Shown piece by piece: positions 11,292 through 24,109 of a stretch of 64,000 nt of DNA (positions within the stretch are counted from its first letter, which is position 1; each line of letters starts with the position of its first letter). Where the stretch lies: NCBI GenBank assembly GCA_963920525.1, contig OY986438.1:182098888-182162887 (forward strand). Reading direction: 5' to 3'. The notes beneath the pieces were generated by a model, which saw nothing but the letters and a program-made list of their open reading frames with translations, ran no database searches and was not told the origin of the DNA. Both the position numbers and the translations under genes were made by a program. Source of the stretch: Dichetophora obliterata (taxonomy: Eukaryota > Arthropoda > Insecta > Diptera > Sciomyzidae).

Positions 11292-12003
11292 AAGTCGTCT
11301 GTCAAAATTTTATTTCTATTTTTTATTTTTATTTAGTTTTTACAGTTTTTTTATTTAGTTAATTAGTATATGATCTATTATATGATTGAGCTTTTTTATT
11401 TTTTTTTTTATAAATTTATAGAAGAGTTAAAAAAATTCAGTTTAAACCCTATGTCTTAACTTTGGAATTTAAAGGTTAAATGGGTACAAAAAGGGTCCAA
11501 GAAGAAATAGTGATCGAAATTTAATAAAAAATTACAATACGGGGTGCTCAATTTTTGCAAAAGTGGTAGTGGAGGCCTAAGAAAATAACATTATGAGAGA
11601 AACGCCTTATAAAAATAATTTCTCTACGTAATCGCTTTGTTCATGCTGGTAGCATTAATAAAACATTCAATGCTCAAACTGGAGTTAGAATCAATGACGT
11701 CAACTGAAAACTTATTTCTAAAATATTAAAAAAGTGTTTACTTTACTAGGGTTTTTTTTTGTCGCTGGGTTTATATTGATTATATCAGTCTTTTTTGATT
11801 CCATTAATTTTTCCTCAGTGAAGACAACATGCGCTTAGAACAACTCTCCACAAAACTCACCGCATTCAAAAAATTGACCACATAAAGCAATGCTCTATCG
11901 AACTAAAAAACAGTCTGCGCTTGTCAACATAGTGTTAATATAGATATCACAGCATTTTAAGCTGCGTCATGAAGAAGTTGCGTTAACGCATTACGCTGAT
12001 ATG
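11292..12003. other. AT-rich DNA between transposons
   Basis: No gene recognised. Poly-T at 11400-11409. Confidence 0.3.
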
Positions 12004-13638
12004 CAGTGGTGGTCACGAATTTAGCACACACTGTGTTAGTAACTCTAATTTGAAATTTTTTATATCTTAGCTTGAGAATTGTAATCAAATATTTTTTGTT
12101 GAGTATTGTTTATGAAATTAACTCTATGTACCAATAGTTGGTTTCTTAATTATTCTTAAATTTTCTGACATATTTCAAGTAGTATGAATCAATGTGGTTT
12201 AAATGCTGGACACAAATTTAGCACAGGTTAGAATTACTGTTCCATATCGTATTTTATTTTCGTTAATTAAACTTTACTAGTAAGATATACTAAATTTATT
12301 AAAATTCTATTTGAGTTCTAACAAAAAATTGCAAAAAAATATGGCGAAAGGCTATTGATGTTCAGAGGCTCAGCGGCATTTAATTCAGCAAATGAAAAAT
12401 GGTGGAAGCACAGTTTCAGAGATTGCTCTGCTTCTTAGATGTTCGTGAAAGTTATTATATAACGCATTACAACATGTAGAGCAGTATTAGAGCATTAAAA
12501 ATGTAAAATAGCGACCAAGAGCGCGAAAAACAATAGCATGTGAGGGCCATTTGATTTATAGAGCTTCACTTAGTGATCCTTTTAAGACCTCAAATAAAAT
12601 TTAAAATGAAATTTCATGAAAATATGGCATAAATGTATCCTCAAAAGGCATAAGAAGACGCTTGAATGAAAACAATTTCTGTAACTTTATACCGCAACAA
12701 ACACCACATGTGTCGCAAAAAAATATTAAATGCAGTCTTGCGTTTGCAAAAGAATATTTAAAATGTCAACGAATTTTTGGAAAAATGTGCTTTGGAGGGA
12801 TAAATCAAAGCTTTGCCGTTTCGCACTTGACAGCAAACAATATGTGTGGCGTCCTCAAAACATGCAACACAATCCAAATTACACGCTCAAGACGATTAAA
12901 CAGGGTGGTTGAAATGTTATGGTATGGGCGGCGTTTTCTTGGCACGGAGTTTGTCCGATTGTTAAAATTTACCAAAAAATGGATCAGCACGCTTACACAA
13001 ACGTACTTGTCAATACAATGATACCGTTTCGAGGGGATAATTTTCCACTTTAATGGCGTTTTATGCAGGATAATGATCCAAAGCACAGTGCTCACATAGT
13101 TAAGAGTTGCTTGAAAGACAAACATATTGATATTTTAAAGTGGCCATCGCAATCATCGGACTTAAACCCGATTGAGAATCTGTGGAGGGATGTCGAGTAG
13201 CAAATACTAACAGTAAAATCCAAAAATTTGCCAGATTTGTTTAGGGAAATCCAAAGGATTCGGTATAGTACTCCAAAGTACCGTTGTGATGCTTTGGTCA
13301 AAAGTTTTCCAAGGATATGAGATGCAGTAATTAAGAATAAGAGATTTCATACGAAATATTGAGTTTTATGCAATCAATTTTGATTATATTTTTCATCCTA
13401 GACATTTTTTTAGCTCGTGTGCTAAATTCATGACCTAGTCGATATGCTTATTTTTAATTTTAATTTGATTTTAGGTCCTATAAGAAAAAGTTTTGAAATA
13501 AAAAAATGTATATAAGAAATAAAGAAGACATAAAATATACACTAAAAAAATGGTTAGTTAAAAATTTACAACAAATAAATGGAAAATATAAGTATTCACT
13601 TAAATTTTTTAAGTGTGCTAAATTCGTGACCACCACTG
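12004..13638 (+). mobile_element. Tc1-like transposon, full length but dead
   Basis: The terminal inverted repeats are CAGTGGTGGTCACGAATTTA at the left and its complement ending at 13638, 26 bp or more. The right flank is TA. The left flank reads TG where the duplicated TA should be, probably a mutation. The length, 1635 bp, is normal for Tc1. The transposase at 12341-13362 is broken. Confidence 0.85.
12341..13362 (+). pseudogene. Tc1-family DD34E transposase, degenerate
   Basis: Starts MAKG, then an early stop (TGA at 12356). The reading continues with a helix-turn-helix-like QQMKNGGSTVSEIALLLRCS segment, a first catalytic Asp in WRDKSKL, a YVWRPQN block, a GGxxxxMVW-type segment, [15 protein letters not shown] with the second Asp, and [15 protein letters not shown] with the Glu. 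Thirty-four residues separate the second Asp from the Glu, which defines Tc1-type DD34E. There are several frameshifts and stops, including TAG after LWRDVE near 13198. The end is at TGA 13360-13362. Function: cut-and-paste transposition at TA sites, now lost. Confidence 0.85.
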
Positions 13639-14171
13639 TAGTTAACTGCGCTTGGGTTGATGTATCAGCGTATTATTTTTTGATGCGTTACCCATGTCTA
13701 GCTATCAACATTCCGTACATTTTTTATGATGAACTTTATATTAGGACTAAGTCCTTTTTTTTTTTGCTTATGACCCAAACTGGCTCTCTCTTTGAATCCC
13801 AAATCCAATATTTGGAAATTTTGTCACGTCACCGAAAGATTATTGAAAAATTTCTTAACTTTAAAGTTCATAAAATGAAAATGTTATTAATTCCTATAAA
13901 ATATTCAAATAAATAAAGCAATATGAAAAGTCATCATAACATGAAAGCGTTTTACCGGAGTCACTCTAGAGTAAGGTATTCTTATGCGCCATCCCTCCCA
14001 CCCCTCCCCTCCTCTACATCAACAAAAGCTAGCCTAACTTCATTTCCATCTGAACGTAACCAAATTAAGGCGTGTTGTTGTTTAAGCTTGTTCCGTAGAA
14101 TTAAAACAATTTCTAAGCCTCCTGCTCATTGCCACCTTTACATACTTCATGGCACTCAACTCTACACTTAA
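13639..14171. other. Mixed AT-rich DNA, no gene
   Basis: Long open frames occur at 13506-13916 and 13923-14171, but neither shows a domain, and the first overlaps the Tc1 right end. Treated as chance. Confidence 0.3.
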
Positions 14172-14193
14172 GCACACACACACACACACACAC
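14172..14193. repeat. (CA)n microsatellite
   Basis: Eleven near-perfect CA dinucleotides. Confidence 0.9.
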
Positions 14194-15983
14194 GTATCTA
14201 TAAACAGAAACGTACTAAACGACACTCAGGCAACCTAAGCATTCTGCTTTTGGCAATATTGATTTTTGCTTTTAGCTTGTTCTCTGTTGTTACTGTATTT
14301 TAGTTGAATTTACAAAGCATTGCTTTGTTTTGCAATGTTTTTGTGTGTATGCATGTTTTTTATTGTTTTTTTTTCTGTTTATATTAAAGGATTTCCTCCT
14401 ACCGATTTGTTTTCCGGTTAAAATGTTTTCTACTGCTTTTAGCTTGAAGCCATCTTCTTACTTATGTTATCTGGTGCTGCTGCTGCAAAGGTAACTAAGC
14501 AGCATTTGAGTGAAGAACTTTGTCGTCCGTCCGACCCTCTGACTGCTGTGTAGTGCCTGCTTTAGTAGTAATACGATAGTGTAAATTTACGCATAGTTTT
14601 CACATTTGTTGGGCTCTCTAAATTTGTTGTTTTCCTATTTTGTTTTTAGGTTTTGTGTATGCATTTGCCAGCAATAAACTTTTTTTGGCAATACGAAGGA
14701 GTTGCAGGCGTTGCAAACAAAGCTCAGCAACACTCCTTTTTTGCAATTGCTAACTTTATTTGCTTTTTTATTGTTTTACTTGTTTTTACTTAAAATTGAG
14801 TACCTTTTGTTACAACTAAAATTTGCTCGTTTTGATTAGAGTTTTTATTTATGTTAAAAATACTCAAATATTGCTTAGATATAAGTAATTGCAGTTGGTT
14901 TTGCCAAAAAAGAATTTTTAGTTTTTTGCGCCTATATTATTTTTCATACAAATTTTTGGTGCATTTAGATGGTTTTCTGTTTTATACACTTTATCTTGTT
15001 TTTACTTAAATTTAACAATCTTACCAAAGTCTTAATTTTCAACAGCTCACACTCTTAATTCCCAATATTTGTTCTCAGACATTTTATTTATGCTTGTTTT
15101 TATCACTAACTTCAGAAATTCTATTGTGTTATAGGAAATTGTTCTAACATTATGTGTATGTGTTTTTGTATATGCCTGTGTGGGTGAATTTCGTTGCCAG
15201 CATCATATCCTCTCATCTTTAATAATTTCAATTCTTGTCATCTTTTAGTTTCGAGAGTTTGAAAAATCTTTAGCTTTGAGATAATGTTGTACAACCACAT
15301 TCGATTATAATCCTTAAAGTCTTCTTATACTCCAAAAATCTTTTAAGATTTGGCATTATGATAAGCTACTGCTGGCTTATATTTTAAAAATATTTTACTT
15401 AATGAAATTTCTATCCAATTTAAGAGGTTAAGTCTAACATTTTGTAACAATAAAGGAATCTGTAGATCTAATAAGAACATGACATTTCAAATGTTAAAGT
15501 ATTTGACTTTTAACTTTTATTACTAAATACACATTTTGTTGAAATTTTTAAGTAATTGAATTTCATGAATGCCGAAAAACTAAATTTTTTTAAGGTTAAC
15601 CCTTATATGGAACTCAAGTGCGAATTAGCTCTGCGCAAATACTAGCATATTGCGTAATGGGTAAACTAACTTTAACACGCCCATAAAGAGGCGTCGCAGG
15701 TATACAAAATTATAAATACTAGTTCGCCTGGGGTCCAAATTCAACCGACTCACTGTGAGGTAATTGATACCAAAAAGTGTGATCAAATCAGCCAAGCCTT
15801 CTAGAAACACAGTTTATATTTTTTTTTTAGTTAACTAACAAGAAAAAACTATAAAAAAGTCATAAAACATTTACTTCAATTTAACTTTACTGTTTTTTTC
15901 CTAAATAAGTATAATAATGAAGGCCTAAATTATATATGTAATATAAAAATGTAGAGAGAACGTTAGTTTTTGTAAGTATGTTA
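14194..15983. other. Largely unique T-rich island
   Basis: Less repetitive than its neighbours, with scattered GC-rich patches such as GCTGCTGCTGCAAAGG at 14473. No coding sequence or known element recognised. Intronic or intergenic single-copy DNA is the likely reading. Confidence 0.35.
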
Positions 15984-16142
15984 TTAATCATCTGACATTA
16001 AGTCATTAGCAAAAGCATTATCATCATCTTCTTTGTTTTCGTAATCATCTTCATCTTCAATATAATTACCTTTGTCATTATCTTCTGTTGCACAAGTGAA
16101 GCATCTCACACTGAGACGCATAGCAAAATTACGATGACATAA
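15984..16142 (-). other. Possible C-terminal coding remnant with acidic tail
   Basis: The minus strand is open for 53 codons to a TAA at 15984-15986 and includes RNFAMRLSVRCFTCATEDN followed by a run rich in Asp and Glu (IEDEDDYENKEDDDNAF). The composition is unlike the surrounding AT-rich DNA. The upstream edge coincides with the start of a dispersed repeat at about 16143, so it could be the 3' end of a captured or broken gene. No family recognised, and AT-rich sequence with GAA/GAT runs can mimic this. Confidence 0.3.
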
Positions 16143-17545
16143 TTATTTTTATACCCCGCACATACTGCCGATGAGGAGGCGAGCCAGGTTTAGAAAATTA
16201 CATATTTATTAATCAGCATCACCTCATGTCTGTCTGTCTGTCCGTATGACAGTATGTGATAGCGATAAGATCCGTAAATTAAGGGCTATCGTAACAAAAT
16301 TCGATATTAAAAAATAGAGATCAAGTTAAAAAATGGGCCAAATCGGATAAAAACCACGCATACCTCCGATACAAAGTGAATTTATTAAAACAATAAAATC
16401 TCTTTAAATTGCACAAAAATTAATCTAACGACTTCAAATTTTGCAAATAAGCTTTTACCTTTAACACGCACTTTGAGTATGAAATTTGCAAAAATCGAAT
16501 TAAAACCACGGTTACCTCCCATACAAAGTTACTTTATAAAATCAGCTAAATCTCCATAAATTCAACAAAAAGTAGTTCCAACAATGGCTTCATATTTTGA
16601 AAATAAGTTTAAATCTTAACTATGCACTTGATGTTTCAAGTTTGCTAAATAAACTGAAAACTTCACATACCTCCCCTACAAAACGTGACGTCATCATTAT
16701 AGCAAAACCTTCCATTACAAACATAGAACAAAGTGTTAGTTTAAATTTGATATTTTACACATAAGCTTTTACACATAAACTTTTACATATTTGTAAAAGC
16801 TTTCACACATTTATACACCCTGAGTTTAAAATTTTAAATATTTAGGTAAAAATCGGGATACAGCCATAATCCCGAAATACAAAATCCCGAACGACAAAAT
16901 CCCGCAATTTTAGAGAAATCCCGAAACGACAAAATCCCGAAACGAAAAAATCCCAAAACGTCAAAATTCCGAAACGACAAAATCCCAAAAAATAAAAATC
17001 CCGAAAATCCCGAACTGATTTGAAGAGTAAACAAGTTCATTTATAAAATTTAAGTACATTTTAATGAATTATTTTCATTATTTGTGAGCAAAATAAGAAG
17101 CACAGATATTGAAAAGGAATTCAATTTAAAAATCTTTACATGAATAATTTTTTCCAAACCATTAAAATTGTCTAAAAATGCCATAAAAATTAATGAAAAG
17201 AAAAAATATTTATATAATGATAAGGTAATTGCAATACTCTTAAAAAAGTCCATTTTTGGATACTTTTCAAGCACCATGCCATTGTAAAATACTTGAATTA
17301 AAAGAAGAATCTGCAACGTTGCGAAATACTTGACTTGAAAACCATAACAAAATGCTTGAGATGCAAAGCAGAATCTGCAACATTTATGAATTTTCGCGCG
17401 CATTTCGGGATTTTGTCATTAACCCATAAAAATCACGTCGTATCAAAATGATATCATCAAAATAATAAAACATTGAAAACTTGGAATACACTAAAATACG
17501 GTTCGGTCCATTCGAAGATAATTTCCTACTAGTTTTTATATGCAC
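16143..17545. repeat. Dispersed repeat with ~150-bp internal tandem units, interrupted
   Basis: Contains a TGTC run (16229-16245) and three related units with the core ACCTCC-ATACAAA (16361, 16510, 16671). The 3' part resembles 19700-20045 (for example TTTTACACATAAG, and GAAGATAA-TCCTTACTAG at 17514-17531). The two copies align across 16850-17418 only if that segment is an insertion. No coding sequence. Confidence 0.5.
16850..17418. mobile_element. CGGGATTT minisatellite element
   Basis: The left part (16850-17015) has about ten imperfect copies of a ~15-bp unit, ACAAAATCCCGAAACG. The right end (17403-17418) carries the complement, TTTCGGGATTTTGTC, giving inverted ends. The segment is absent from the related repeat at 19700-20045, which acts as an empty site. 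A 117-codon minus-strand frame inside shows no domain. Family unassigned. Confidence 0.5.
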
Positions 17546-19004
17546 TTAATAGATTGTAATGACGCTTGGTACCTAGGGGCTTGTGAGGTCACTGATTATG
17601 ATTTCAACATTAGATTTTAAAAATTCTAAATGACCACTCGGTCGAGTGCTCCTAGTAAATGAATTCTATTAATAAAGGGGGGGGGGGGAGGGGACCAACA
17701 CTTGACTTTTTTATAATATTTATATGTTATTTTTTCGAATTTATAAGGAAATATCGTGGCACTTTGTGGAACTTTTTTATAGCTCTTGCTAAAGTTAACA
17801 TTTCAATATTTTTTAAAAGGACACAGAATATTCCATATTTACTATATATAATTGTTATTTTAATAGCAATTTAAAATGAAACTATATACATGATGCTTCA
17901 AATTATGTACAGAAAAACTTAACAACTTAACTTAACAGTAGATGTGCAATTCTTCAAATCCAATTTATTTATAGTGACACAAAAATTATTGAGATATCTC
18001 AAAAAATGTAGATTTTTTTCAGTACAACGTATTTCCTTAAAGCAAGGTCATCGCCTGAGAATGAGAAAAAAACTTGAAATTTTATGTTTTGATTTTGCAA
18101 GCAAATATCTCAGCCATTTTTCAATTGATTTTCACATAATGCAAAAAACTGTTTTTATTATCGAAAATCATGAGTCCCCTATGACTTTTTTGATGAAAAT
18201 TAAATTTTTGAAAATGTTGATTTTTATATTTTTTGCAAAGTTCTGCGGCTTGAAAAATAATTTTTGTGAAAAAATTTTTCAAATATTTCAAACCACTCCA
18301 AATTTATATACACTAATCTATGTTTGAAGCCATTTCGTTGTATATAGAAATAGGAGTAGGAGAAGCAGTTCTTCCACATTTCAAATAAATAAGAGTAGGG
18401 AGAAGGAGTTTACCGAATATTTTTGGGACCTTTGACCTGAAATATTTTCGTTGAAAAAATATTTCTGAAGTAAAACTTAAAATATACAAAATGGAAGAAC
18501 ATGGTGTAAGAGGAAGTTTTAGACATTAATACAATGTAAAAAAAAAAATCATTTTTCGCTATCTCTTACGGATACTCTACAATAAGCATTTTTTAGTAAT
18601 ATCTGTAGTAAAAATGTAATGTAGGGTATCTTACGGATACCCTACAATAAGTAACATGAGTGAAGTTTCTTAAAAATAGTAAATTCTGAAAAATTCCCTT
18701 TATTTTGACATCAAAGTTATGACAATATCGCGAAAACTATAACTTTTCTCAGTTCAACGTATTTTTTTATGAAAGGCCCTGGTTGTGAAAAATAACGGTA
18801 TACGGAATTTTTTTTTTTCGGTAATGTTTCTACAGATAATATTTTAAAAAAAATTTCGGGTATTTTGATATTTCAATTATTGCGATAATTTGAAACTTTA
18901 GATTTTCTTAATACAACACATTTTCTTAAAGCAAGGTCATCGCCTCAGAATGAGAAAAAAAACGTTTCAAATTTCAGAAAGTTGTCGAATTTCGGCCCTA
19001 GGCG
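17546..19004. other. AT-rich repetitive DNA, no gene
   Basis: Has G-run 17678-17688. A ~65-bp direct repeat is present at about 18017-18080 and 18898-18962 (core CTTAAAGCAAGGTCATCGCC). A shorter direct repeat with core TACAATAAG is at 18566-18590 and 18628-18651. No protein similarity recognised in open frames here. Confidence 0.4.
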
Positions 19005-19412
19005 ATACTAGTTGTTATAATTACTTAATTACCCAATTGAACTACAATGGAAATTTAAGTAACGTAACGACAGTAACGTAACGCTAGATCAGAAAGCCTA
19101 ATAAAAAAAACCAGGGAAGATTATTAAATTTTATCACTTGAAAAAAATGTTTTATACAAAAAGTCTTGCCCAATTCAGAGAGTTTTTCAAATTTTGTAAT
19201 CCAAGTCAAAAATCACTTCCGTTTTCTATAACGTAACGCCAGCGCATATTTTTGCTAATATCTTAAAATTCTTAGGGTCTATTTATGCCATTGTCTTTAC
19301 TTAATTACTACGCAAATATAATTTTAACTTTTTAAGACTTAGACTCTTTCATTCTATTTTTTTTATATTTCTTCGTACAAATTGACCGTAACTCCAGTTT
19401 GGAAATACCCAC
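19005..19412 (+). repeat. Dispersed repeat family X, copy 1
   Basis: Matches 58437-58893 in the same orientation over about 400 bp with indels. Shared blocks include GGAAATTTAAGTAACGTAAC, ACAAAAAGTCTTGC and CCAGTTTGGAAAT. It is rich in CGTAACG motifs. No coding content. Confidence 0.7.
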
Positions 19413-19699
19413 ACAATCATATTGTACACCCTCCTCTATCAGACCTTTCATCCAGTACCTCATTTACCATTCTACTTCTAATTAATCCTGAGATTCCTAA
19501 CTGAAATAAATATATATTTTAAAGCTCATATTTCAGGTTATATGTATGGTATCTATGGTATTCCTTTCGAATGATATAAATATGTGTCATTACTATATTT
19601 AATAAGTACATATTAAGTTTTCATGAACTCATATATTAAAAGATATACAAATCAGCTTTATGAAAACGTTAAAATATCTTCAAAATCCACTGAAATAAA
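19413..19699. other. AT-rich DNA
   Basis: Nothing recognised. Confidence 0.3.
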
Positions 19700-20045
19700 T
19701 ACCATGCTTTATATTGTGTAACTAAGTTTTAATGTTTACTATGCATTGTACGTTGGGTTTTTGTTAAAATAAGTTGAGAACTTCATCCTATACAAATTCA
19801 CGCTACCATAATAGAAAAACCTTCGAACATCCCACAAAAATTATGGTCATTTATATTTTACACATAAGTCTTGATATATTGAACATTTTCTCTTTAACAT
19901 TAAAAAAATGTTGATTAAACCAAGCCCCATTAAAAGCGACGTCGTCAGAACAATAAAAATATTATAAACTTCAAATACACTATAATTTTTGCATTGCTGA
20001 AGATAACTCCTTACTAGATTATCCTTAAAATACATTCTTTTAACC
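19700..20045. repeat. Second copy of the 16143-17545 repeat, without the insertion
   Basis: Aligns with 16610-16849 and then with 17419-17540. It lacks the CGGGATTT minisatellite segment and so marks its borders. Confidence 0.5.
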
Positions 20046-20074
20046 TGCATTTTTTTCTCATGACTCTTGTAAAA

Positions 20075-22481
20075 CACACGGAAAGAAAAAATCAAGCATT
20101 CTATGCTTGAATGAAGCAAATAGCCTATCAGTTTACACTCAAGCATTAATTGCTCAATTCAAGCAGTAATTTGCTAGAATTGAGCAAAATTAAAACACAT
20201 GGTATTAAGAAAAATATACTTAATTCAAGAAACATTTGCTTAAAACTCTAGAAGATTTTTTCTGCATTCGAGTCTTATATTGACTTGAATTGAGAGAAGA
20301 TTGCTTGATTCAAGTAAGCAATTTATTGAAAACTAGAATAATTTGCTTGATTTTAGAAATTCATTTTCCTTGAATAGAGAACAATTAGCTTGATTAAAGT
20401 AAAAAAATTGTTAAGGACTATAATAATTTGCTTGATTTGAGAAATTTATTTTTCTTGAATTGAGAACAATTTGTTTGATTCAAGTAAGTAATTTAGTAAA
20501 AACCAGAATAATTTGCTTCATTTGAGAAATTTATTTTTCTTGAATTGAGAACCATTTATTAGATTCAAGTTAACAATTTGCTGAAAACTAGAATAATTTG
20601 CTCGATTTGAAAAATTTAATTGCCTTGAATTGAGAACCATTTGCTTGATTCAAGTAAACAATTTGCTGATAACTAGAATAATTTGCTTGATTTGAGAAAT
20701 TTGTTTGCCTTGAATTGAGAACAATTTGCTTGATTCAAGTAAACAGTTTGCTAAAAACTAGAATAATAAGCTAAATTTTAGAAATTTATCTTCCTTCAAT
20801 TGAGAACAATTTGCTTGATAAAAGTAAAAAAATTGCTGAAGACTATTATAATTTGCTCGATTTGAGAATTTTTTTTTTTTTTTCTTAAATTGAAAACAGT
20901 TATTCTGATTCAAGTAAGCAATTTACTAAAAACTAGAATAATATGCTTGATTTGAGAAATTTATTTTTCTTGAATTGAGAACCATTTGCTTGATTCAAGT
21001 AAACAGTCTTCTAGAAACTAGAATAATTTGCTTAATTTTAGAAATTTATTTTCCTTCAATTAAGAACAATTTGCTTGATTAAAGTAAAAAAATTGCTGAA
21101 GACTTATAATTTGCTCGATTTGAGAAATTTATTTTTCTTAAATTGAGAACAATTTGTTTGATTCAAGTAAGCAATTTACTAAAAAATAGAATAATTTGCT
21201 TGATTTGAGAAATTTATTTTTCTTGAATTGAGAACCGTTTGCTTGATTCAAGTAAACAGTTTGCTAAAAACTAGAATAATTTGCTTAATTTAAAAATTTA
21301 TTTTCCTTCAATTGAGAACAGTTTGCTTGATTAAAGTAAAAAAAATTGCTAAAGGCTTATAATTTGCTCGATTTGAGAAATTTATTTTTCTTAAATTGAG
21401 AACAATTTGTTTGATTCAAGTAAGCAATTTACTAAAAACTAAAATAATTGGCTTGATTTGAGAAATTTATTTTTCTTGAATTAAGAACCATTTGCTTGAT
21501 TCAAGTAAACAGTTTGCTAAAAACTAGAATAATTTGCTTAATTTTAGAAATTTATTTTTCTTCAATTGAGTACAATTTGCTTGATGAGAGTAAAAAAATT
21601 GCTGAAGACTATTATAATTTGCTCGATTTGAGATTTTTTTTTTTTTTTAAATTGAGATAAAATTGTTTGATTCAAGTAAGCAGTTTACTAAAAACTAAAA
21701 TAATTTGCTTGATTTAAGAAATTTATTTTTCTTGAATTGAGAACCATTTGTTTGATTTAAGTTAACAATTTGCTGAAAACTAGAATAATTTGCTTGATTT
21801 GAGAAATTTATTTTCCTTGAATTGAGGACAATTGGCTTGATTCAAGTAAAAAATTTACTGAAAATGAGCATAATTTGAAAAATGTATTTTCTTTGCATTG
21901 AGAACAATTTGCTCGATTCAAGTAAACTAGTTTTTTAATATTAAAATGTTTTGCCTGAGATTAGAAACGCAATTTTCTTACTAAAAACAGATCCAAAAAA
22001 AACAATTCATCCAAAAAACAATTTTCTCAATATATGAATGCTTTGATTTTGCCTTTAAATAAAAGTATTTGATTAATCTATGTAATTAGTTCTAATATAT
22101 TTCTGATATATACGAAATAGTCTTACTGCCTATCGTATCATTACCCATCCGAGGGTTAAATTGAGTTTGTTTTTATTTTTTCCAACGTGCAATATCACTT
22201 TAATTCAATAAAATTTTGAATAACTAACTCTGCGTTAGACTAAATTGAAAAATATATTCTTGATTAAAGTTTTGTTCCAGGTTCTAGGATCAAGTATTGT
22301 ATGCTTGTTTCAAGCAATAGTTTATTTTACTCAATTTTTAGCAATGAATTCTCATTATAATTATTTTTTTTCTTAATTTTAGTTTTAATTCTTAATTTGA
22401 GCAAATGAGACTTAATTTTAAATTTTCTTAAATCAAGCAATATAATATTTGCCTAATATTAGAATATTAAATTCCTCTGTG
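20075..22481. repeat. Tandem array of ~85-bp monomers with trimeric higher-order pattern
   Basis: About twenty monomers of ~85 bp run from about 20250 to 21935. Each holds near-palindromic TTGCTTGATTCAAGTAA-type motifs and a TTGAATTGAGAAC block. Monomers fall into three types by their 3' half: A (AGTAAACAGTTTGCT), B (AGTAAAAAAATTGCTGAAGA) and C (AGTAAGCAATTTACT). From 20677 to about 21780 they follow a regular A-B-C order, a higher-order unit of about 252 bp. The array lies between candidate ends CACACGGAAAGAAAA (20075) and the complement of CACAGAGGAATTT (22469-22481), and less regular copies of the CAAGCA motif lie near both ends, so it may be the interior of a transposon. Confidence 0.8.
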
Positions 22482-24109
22482 TAATTATAAATTTCTTTAA
22501 AAATGCTATTTTCAGAACGAAAATTATTTAGCCGCAAATTTCTCGTGAAATTTTTCTTTTATAGCATAAAAATAACTCATTTTTCCTTTTGTTGTTTTTG
22601 AGTTACTGAGAACTTTATTAGTTAATGAAATTAATGATAATAGTACAAAAATTTTTATGATTTACCTTCTTTAGCAATGAGTTGATATTAATTTTTGTAG
22701 AAAAAATATTTGCAAACAAAAAACATGATGTTTTAACAAAATGGATCTTCAAGAAAATTAAAGTAACTACAATGAACTTTTTAAAAGAGTTATTTTAACT
22801 TTTCATACTTCAAATGCTGACATTAAAATTTCGGTTCGTTCTTACAATTCGAGAAGCTTTCCAGATAATTTTGAAAAGACAGGTCATTTCCAAAAAAAGT
22901 AGGTGGCAAACCAATTAAATACCAAACTAACAAGCAGCTTTTTAAAATTAAAATTAAATTAATTTTGAATATCCTGCTTCTTATTAACTTTTATATGATT
23001 ATATGATTTCTTATATTTGTATTTTTTTAAGACTTTTCAGCAATCTTAAGTTATAACACAATAAAAAATACTAGCCAACTTAAACTTTTACTTTATCTTC
23101 ATATATCAAACCTGTCAACCATAAACTTTTCAAAACAAGTCTATCAAATTAGCTTAGAATTCAATTAATATAACAACAAAAGAATGCATGACATAATACA
23201 AGCTATACATCAAAACATTTGATTTTCAATATAAGCAAGAGTAGGATATTTCTGAACACACACAAGTAAATAAAAATATATCATAAGGAAGAGAATAAAT
23301 GTTAGACCATGAAGGCAAATATAAAAATAAAAAATACCAACGCAGCAACAAAAAATTTATGACAAAAAAGAACAACATAGTAAGTGGCAGAAAAAAACCG
23401 AACAAAACAAATTTTCAAGGCTTTGACAATTCATTATGTCATCGAACAAGACTGCAGAAGTTCATAAAGAAAAAAAAAAACAGGACATTCAGACACAAGA
23501 CTGGGCGCAAAAACTTTGGAAAAAGTCAAAAAACATTTGCACTTTGGAAGTGGCAGTGAGATTGAGATGGAGGTTAAGCGGTAGATAAGGAATGACATGA
23601 GATGGGCTGAAGAAACGTTTGAAGAAAATCGAAAAGAAAATGTTGAATAAGCCAGCCTTAAAAACAATAACAAAATTATATTTGAATGGAACAGATAAAC
23701 ATTTGGAAAAATTGACACTAAATAAAACGATAGGTCTTAAATGAATACACTCTAACTTAAAAATTCAACTGGCATAACCCTTCATCGATCAGAAATGTAA
23801 AAAAAATGTACTCCATTTTATAAAAAAGATAGCTTAGAAGTTTTTATGGTAAGATTGAATTGTTTTTTTTTGTTGTAAAAAAACTGTTCGAGAAAAGTAG
23901 AATTTAAGCAATATAAGAACAAAGCTATGCTTATACAGCAAAAAAACTTACACAAAAAAAAAAAAAAAAAAAGCACAATATAAACGTCTGAACTAAAATG
24001 TACAATTAATTTAACAGAATTTCTTAGTTCATATTATTAAAAATTTCTTCTTTCAGTCTTATTTGATTTAAGCAAATAGTTATTAGAAAAACTAAAGTTT
24101 ATTAGTTTT
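22482..24109. other. AT-rich, partly purine-rich DNA
   Basis: 23290-23560 is A-rich with an 86-codon lysine-rich open frame that looks compositional only. Poly-A at 23955-23972. No element recognised. Confidence 0.3.

Noticed and set aside
17944..18327. 127-codon plus-strand frame
   Set aside because: Phe/Lys/Ile-rich as expected from AT-rich repeats; part of it recurs as a non-coding direct repeat at 18.9 kb.
23299..23559. 86-codon lysine-rich frame
   Set aside because: A-rich composition explains it; no motif or splice context.
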